Part shown: one piece after another, positions 43,447 to 47,863 of the stretch | Layout of the letters: each line of letters begins with the position of its first letter | How positions within the stretch are numbered: position 1 is the first letter of the stretch | Source of the DNA: Paracoccus cavernae | GTDB taxonomy: Bacteria > Pseudomonadota > Alphaproteobacteria > Rhodobacterales > Rhodobacteraceae | Direction of reading: 5' to 3' | Length of the DNA stretch: 47,863 nucleotides | Assembly (NCBI GenBank): GCA_030410095.1 | Contig: JAUFRC010000005.1 | Span: 1-47,863, forward strand | Program-made: the position numbers and the translations under genes | Notes under the pieces: generated by a model | Databases searched by the model: none | What the model was told of the DNA's origin: nothing | What the model saw: the letters and a program-made list of their open reading frames with translations, nothing else

Positions 43447-43473
43447 ATCCAGCAGTTCGTTGGAAATTGTCAT
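43447..43473 (-). pseudogene. First nine codons of a gene cut by the IS407-type element
   Basis: ATG 43473 preceded by AGGGAG at good distance reads MTISNELLD and is then cut by the IS terminal repeat. Its remainder is not found on the other side of the element. Identity unknown. Confidence 0.5.
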
Positions 43474-43650
43474 CGTCAGTGCTCCCTTCAGGAAGCATGG
43501 ACCGGTTCAGCGATACACAGAAGACCGGACACTCTCCTGCTGTGCAGTGCGCCGCTGCATAGTTCGCAGTCGACGCAAGATGTGCAGGGCAGGGCTGGTA
43601 ATCCTCGCCGATCAATCGACGAGAATTACCGCCGCTCACCAAGACCGTTG

Positions 43651-44473
43651 TTAGCGCGCCAAGTTGCGCGCGCGCAGCCATTCGACCGATGGCGGGATGC
43701 CCGACTTGTGGCGCAGTTCAAGGATCAGGCGCGGGTTCGAGCTTAGCTCTCCCAGCGCGCGGAAGACGGCGTGCCACATGATGTTGCCCTCTCCGATAGT
43801 CCAGTGGCGGTCGGCATAGCCGTCAGCGTCCTGAAGGTGGATATGCTGCAGCGTATTGCCCGCGCGGCGGACGAAATAGTCGACGGGCGGCGCTCCGGTC
43901 GAGCCATAGGCGTAATGCGCGTGGCCGGTGTCGATCGAGACGGCCATCGCGGGCGAGTGGAAATCCTCGACCAAAATGCGGCGGATGTCGGGGTCCTTGT
44001 CCATGATGTTCTCGACTACCATGGTCACCCCAAATCCTCGGCGCGCTTGACCGCCGCGTCCATAGTCGCATGGGTGTTGTCGAGCACGTTCTGATAGGCT
44101 TTGCGTCCGGCGAAATTGTCGAGGTTATGATAGTCCCAAGTGATGTAGGGCGAATGGATCACCATCTGCGTCGCACCTAGATACTCGCAAACCTCCAACC
44201 CCTGTATCATTCGGCGCGTGACGACCTTTTGGATCTCGGCGTCGGGACTGGCGATGTGCAGCCCCAGAACGGCCCGTGGATACCAAGGCGGCCCTGATAG
44301 CCCGAAAGCAATTGCTTGGCGCGGTCGGCGACTAGCTTCCAGTCGCGATCCAGCGCGCCGATCTCGCAGAAATCTTGCAGCTCGAGATCGCGGTTTTCGG
44401 ACAGGATGAAGTCCTGAAGCGTTTCCAGTTCAGGCACGGTCATCGCTGCGCCCAGCAAGGGAAGATTGGTCAT
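43651..44473 (-). CDS. Sugar-phosphate isomerase/epimerase, xylose-isomerase-like TIM barrel (two frame changes)
   Basis: MTNLPLLGAAMTVPELETLQ, LGIHGPFWG, a change near 44262, MIQGLEVCEYLGATQMVIHS (metal-site His), NFAGRKAYQNVLDNTHATMD, a change near 44032, VVENIMDKDPDIRRILVEDF (Glu), VSIDTGHAHYAYGSTGAPPV (Asp/His), TLQHIHLQDADGYADRHWTI. Metal ligands E, D, H, E of AP-endonuclease-2-type TIM barrels are present. It is last in an operon with ABC, phosphodiesterase and phosphatase genes, so it may process the freed polyol or sugar. Confidence 0.78.
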
Positions 44474-44474
44474 T

Positions 44475-45150
44475 TTAGGCGTCCTCAAGGGTTTCGATCG
44501 TCAGAAATTTCAAGAGTGCGTGGAACTGCTCCATGCCGTGAACGACATGATTCGCTCCGGCAGCGCGCAGTGTCGCGGCGTGGCCCGTCCGGTTCTCGGA
44601 GGGCGCGATAAAGCCGACGGCGAGGCAGCCTGCGGCTCTTGCGCAGTGGATGCCGTGGATGTTGTCGTCGATGAAGAGGGCCCGAGAGGGGGACGCCAAG
44701 CCTCGCGCAGGCGTAAAGCGCCAGATCAGCGGCAGGCTTGGGGCGGGCCACATGCTCGGCCGAATAGATATTCGGGCCAAATCGCGGTGCGAGGGACGTC
44801 CGGTGGACCGACCGTTTCAGCCGCTCGATTGAGGCGTTCGAGCAGATCGCCATCGGCACGGAAAACCCTGACATGATCCGCTCGATGCCGGGGATCAGCG
44901 GGACGTGCTGGTCGAACTGCTCGAACAAAAGCCGGTCGCTTTCTCGGACAATCTCGTCTGCCAACAGTCCCCGAGCCGCCATCCAGTCGCGGCTGTCATG
45001 CGCCGCGTTGCCCGAGAACACGGCTCGCGCCTCGTCGATGGTCATCGGATAGCCTGCGGCAGTCAATGCCTGGGCAAGAGCGCGCCGCATTGGCTCGCTG
45101 TCCAGCAGGACGCCGTCGCAGTCGAAAAGAATGGCCTCGATATGCCTCAT
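44475..45150 (-). CDS. HAD-superfamily phosphatase (frameshifted)
   Basis: MRHIEAILFDCDGVLLDSEP (motif I DxD), a cap domain, FSVPMAICSNASIERLKRSV (motif II), HVARPKPAADLALYACARLG (motif III Lys), a change near 44685, LFIDDNIHGIHCARAAGCLA (motif IV DD) to TAA at 44475. Typical phosphoglycolate/beta-phosphoglucomutase-like HAD with C1 cap. Start overlaps the phosphodiesterase stop (ATGA); stop lies one base before the isomerase start. Likely dephosphorylates the product of that pathway. Confidence 0.85.
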
Positions 45151-45904
45151 GCGGGCACGCCTTCGGCCATCAGCGCTTTCAGCTGCACAGGGTCGTCCGA
45201 GACGAGGAAGCCGGGAGCGCGCGTGATCCAGTGCTGCATCAGCTGCGGCGTATTGATCGTCCAGACCGAAGCGTGGTTCAGACCGATGGTGTCCGCGATC
45301 AGATCGTATTCGGCCTCGAACAGCTCGTGATGGATGCCGACGACATCGGCCAGATTGCCGACCCGATCGAGAAATGCGGCCATCCCTCCATGCGCCTTGG
45401 CCGTGCGGGCGTCGACCGAGACCAGACGCAGCAGGTCAGGGGCAACGTCGCGGACCTGCTCGACCACCGAGATGTCAAAGCTGTGTAGTGCCGAGCGTTC
45501 GTCCAGACCGGTGGCGTTGATCGCGGCGGCGGCTTTCTCGACCAGCCCGGTGTAGGGTATGCCATCCGCGTCGGATTTCAGCTCGATCCACAATTCAATC
45601 GAGGGGGCCGTGGCGAACAGCGCTAGCACGTCTTCCAGCAGCGGTGGGCATTCGTCGATCACCGCGCCGTCCGGCCCCTTGAGCCGCAGCGCGCGCGCGC
45701 CTCGGGCGTCAAAGCGCGGACAGGTCCGCTGCCGGTCGTGGTGCGGTCGAGCGTTGCGTCGTGGATCACCATCTCGCCCGCGTCGGTCAGATGGACGTCG
45801 AACTCGACGGCATCAAAGCCGTGCGGCAGGATGTTGCGGAACCCCAGCATCGAGTTCTCGGCCCAAAGATTGCGGGCACCGCGATGTGCCATGATACGAG
45901 ACAT
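45147..45904 (-). CDS. ugpQ: Glycerophosphodiester phosphodiesterase (frameshifted)
   Basis: MSRIMAHRGARNLWAENSML (HRG-x-x-x-x-x-P/A-E-N), FDAVEFDVHLTDAGEMVIHD (E-x-D), ATLDRTTTGSGPVRALTPEA, a change near 45690, CPPLLEDVLALFATAPSIEL, IELKSDADG (E-x-K), HSFDISVVEQVRDVAPDLLR, TINTPQLMQHWITRAPGFLV (W-T-x-N). All catalytic blocks of GDPD enzymes are present; it hydrolyses glycerophosphodiesters to glycerol-3-phosphate and an alcohol, in the cytoplasm since no signal peptide is seen. Confidence 0.88.
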
Positions 45905-45922
45905 GTCAGTCAGCTTTCTGTG

Positions 45923-46798
45923 TTAGCGGATGGTTGGGTCGAGCCAGTCGCGCAGCCAGTCACCCAGCAGCGAAATGGACAGCGTGGTCAGCACGATGAT
46001 CACCGACGGGGCGAGCATGATCCAAGGCGCTCGGGTCATGTATTCGCGGCCAAAGCCGACCATGTTGCCCAACGACGTCTCGGGCGGTTGAACGCCGAGG
46101 CCGAGGAAGCTGAGGCCGGACTCCATCAGGATGATCTCGGGGAAGGTCAGCGTCATCGACACGATCAGCGTCGAGGCGACGTTCGGCAGGATGTGCCGCA
46201 GGTAAACGCGCCAGGGCTTTGCGCCGAGCTGCACCACTGCTCCGGCGTAGCCCTGCGCGCTGGCAGAAATCGCGAGACCGCGCGCGATGCGGGCGTAACG
46301 CTCCCAGCCGTAAAAGCCCATCAGGCAGACGATCAGCACCATTGACGTGCCGAAAAACGCCAGCACGGCGAGCGACATGATCAGAAACGGCAGCGCGGCC
46401 TGGAAATCGGCCAGCGCCATGACGACCTGCTCGACCCAGCCGCGAAATTGCCCCGCTAGAAAGCCGAGCGTCGTGCCGAACACGGCCGACAGTATCGTGG
46501 CGCCAAAGGCGATGACTAACGACACGCGGACGGACTGAAGCAGCCGAGACAGAACATCGCGTCCCAGATCGTCGGTCCCCAGCCAGTGGCCGGGCGTGCC
46601 GGGCGGGGCCAAGCGCGCCGAGAGGTCCATCTTGGTGATCTCATAAGGCCGTAGCACGTCGGCAAAGATTGCAACGGCAACCATGGCGATGAGCCATAGC
46701 CCCGATAACCGGATCAGGAACGGCACCTTCGCGCGGATGCGAGACAGGATCCGGGGCTTTGCGAAGGTCTCGGCTGTAATTGCGGATTGGTCGGTCAT
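45923..46798 (-). CDS. ABC transporter permease, DppC/OppC type
   Basis: 291 aa, intact. An N-terminal helix (IRLSGLWLIAMVAVAIFADV), the OppC-like GTDDLGRDVLSRLLQSVRVS and the permease coupling region WERYARIARGLAISASAQGY-AGAV, then LPNVASTLIVSMTLTFPEII. Ends GDWLRDWLDPTIR, the standard DppC end. Pairs with the DppB-type permease upstream; the substrate is inferred to be a peptide-like or, given the neighbours, possibly a glycerophosphodiester. Confidence 0.93.
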   Translation of the reverse strand: MTDQSAITAETFAKPRILSRIRAKVPFLIRLSGLWLIAMVAVAIFADVLRPYEITKMDLSARLAPPGTPGHWLGTDDLGRDVLSRLLQSVRVSLVIAFGATILSAVFGTTLGFLAGQFRGWVEQVVMALADFQAALPFLIMSLAVLAFFGTSMVLIVCLMGFYGWERYARIARGLAISASAQGYAGAVVQLGAKPWRVYLRHILPNVASTLIVSMTLTFPEIILMESGLSFLGLGVQPPETSLGNMVGFGREYMTRAPWIMLAPSVIIVLTTLSISLLGDWLRDWLDPTIR

Positions 46799-46814
46799 TT
46801 GGGATCCCTCGCGC

Positions 46815-47743
46815 TCAATGCGCGGCGGTTTTGGCGCGCAGGCGCGGGTCGAGCAGCCCGTAGGTCAGATCTACAAGAAAATTGGCGATGATCATCGACG
46901 CTGCGATCACTAGAAGGATGGTCTGCACGACTGCCAGATCGCGGTTGGCGACCGAGGTGACAATCAAGCGACCGATGCCGGGCCATGAGAAGATGCTTTC
47001 GACTACCGCCGCTCCGGCGATGAGCGAGCCGAGCATGAAGCCGATCAGCGTGACGATCGGCACCGCCGCGTTGGGCAGCGCGTGTTTCCACACCACACCG
47101 CGCCAGCTCAGCCCCTTGGCCATCGCAGTGCGGACATAGGGCTGTCCCAGCACCTCGATCATCGCCGAGCGTGAGAACCGCGCCATGATCCCGATCCCGC
47201 CGACGGACAGGGTGACGATGGGAAGGATCGCGTGTCTCCAGCTGTCTTGGCCGCCCGAGCCAGCCAGCCGAGCGATACCGAGAAGATCAGCACCAGCAGC
47301 AGACCCATGACGAAGGACGGGATGGTGAAGCCAAAGATCGACAGCCCTATCACGCTGCGATCCGCCACGGATTGGCGATGCAGCGCGGCATAAACGCCGG
47401 CAGGAATGCCGATGCCGACCTTGAGGATCAGCGCGGGCAGGGTGATCGCCAGCGTTGCGGGGATGCGCGAAAGGACCAGATCAATCGCGGGAACCTGATC
47501 GCGCATGGACACGCCGAAATCGAACTGGGCGAGTTGCAGCAGGTAGGCAAGATATTGCTGCCACAGCGGGTCGTTGAGGCCCCAGCGTTCGCGGAATGCG
47601 TCGATGGAGTCCTGCGGGGCGTCTGGGCCGAGCAGGATCACCGCCGGATCGCCGGACAGGCGCAGGACGAAGAACGCGAAGGTCATCACCAGCAGCAGGG
47701 TCAGGAGGGCGCGCAGCAAGCGGGTCAGGATGAAATATACCAT
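46815..47743 (-). CDS. ABC transporter permease, DppB/OppB type (frameshifted)
   Basis: MVYFILTRLLRALLTLLLVM, RLSGDPAVILLGPDAPQDSI, FGVSMRDQVPAIDLVLSRIP, GFTIPSFVMGLLLVLIFSVS, a change near 47253, then ARFSRSAMIEVLGQPYVRTA (coupling helix), MAKGLSWRGVVWKHALPNAA, ESIFSWPGIGRLIVTSVANR, NFLVDLTYGLLDPRLRAKTA. All regions of a DppB permease are present in two frames; about 310 aa. Confidence 0.9.
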
Positions 47744-47750
47744 GGGTCGA

Positions 47751-47863
47751 TCAAGTCAGCTCTGGTGCCGCCGCCGCTTGCAGCTTGAGACAGGCCGTCA
47801 GCCTGCCGCGATATAGGGTCAGCGCTGGCACCTCACTGCGGCACGCCGCGTCGGCCAGCGGAC
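47751..47863 (-). CDS. Oligopeptide-type ABC ATPase, C-terminal end (cut by window edge)
   Basis: The minus strand reads LADAACRSEVPALTLYRGRL, TACLKLQAAAAPELT and TGA at 47751-47753. The pattern C-P-x-A-x-x-x-C-x-x-E-x-P is the oligo_HPY tail of DppD/DppF ATPases. It precedes the DppB-type gene by 8 bases in the same direction. Confidence 0.7.
   Translation of the reverse strand, partial: PLADAACRSEVPALTLYRGRLTACLKLQAAAAPELT

Noticed and set aside
45761..46345. 194-codon plus-strand open frame rich in His/Gln/Arg
   Set aside because: Antisense shadow of the GDPD and DppC genes.
1..47863. tRNA or rRNA genes
   Set aside because: No stretch with a tRNA-like cloverleaf or rRNA-like conserved sequence was noticed on reading; a covariance-model scan would be needed to exclude them.

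Overview
The window looks like part of a GC-rich alphaproteobacterial accessory replicon, most likely from Paracoccus or a close Rhodobacterales relative. It carries an iteron-type rep gene, a parA partition cassette and a mobilization operon. It also holds at least ten insertion sequences or IS fragments (IS5, IS3, IS110 and IS21 types), broken prophage pieces and two ABC transporter loci, one at each edge. The taxonomic guess rests on the transposase families, the DppBC/FbpABC-type proteins and the Hint/glycosyltransferase cluster; no marker gene such as rRNA is present.

Layout. 1-2298: iron(III)-type ABC transporter (minus strand). 2445-3490: IS5 element that has beheaded an ArdC-like antirestriction gene (3491-3808). 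4491-6700: plasmid core on the minus strand (rep, then parA, then a small helical partition partner), with iterons around the rep start and three near-palindromes between rep and parA. 6865-9763: a small orphan gene, a cold-shock remnant, an IS3 element and a brnTA toxin-antitoxin pair. 10101-12499: mobC-like gene, relaxase and a third mobilization gene. 12514-16320: IS graveyard plus a broken AraC-type regulator. 16549-24126: a co-directional block of an HlyC-like acyltransferase, a Hint-domain protein, a TPR/GT32 fusion and a GT2/GT4 double glycosyltransferase, closed by a strong terminator. A CatB-type acetyltransferase converges on it. 25055-26097: IS5. 26110-34530: prophage-like genes (S24 repressor, Cro-like gene, replication and zinc-finger genes) interrupted by IS3 and IS110. 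This stretch includes three tandem paralogous small genes with near-identical leaders (26690-27710). 34647-38309: small stress-type genes (CspA, DUF982, YciE/F ferritin-like, TspO). 38401-40651: terminase fragment fused to IS21 debris, then IS5. 40658-43446: DMT transporter, a HicA-like gene pair and an IS3 element of the IS407 type. 43651-47863: an operon for a dipeptide-type ABC transporter, a glycerophosphodiesterase, a HAD phosphatase and a sugar-phosphate isomerase.

A dominant property of the sequence is that about two thirds of the recognisable genes are broken by single-base frame changes, usually in short homopolymers. Almost none carry in-frame stops, and several changes occur as compensating pairs. 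This looks more like sequencing or assembly error than decay, so I give the full extent of each gene and note where the frame changes. Some lesions may nevertheless be real, including one shared by two diverged IS5 copies.

The most interesting material is the HlyC-like/Hint/glycosyltransferase block, the triplicated leader-plus-small-gene array, the repeat clusters of the rep-par core, and a 51-bp near-perfect palindrome at the end of the HicA-like pair.
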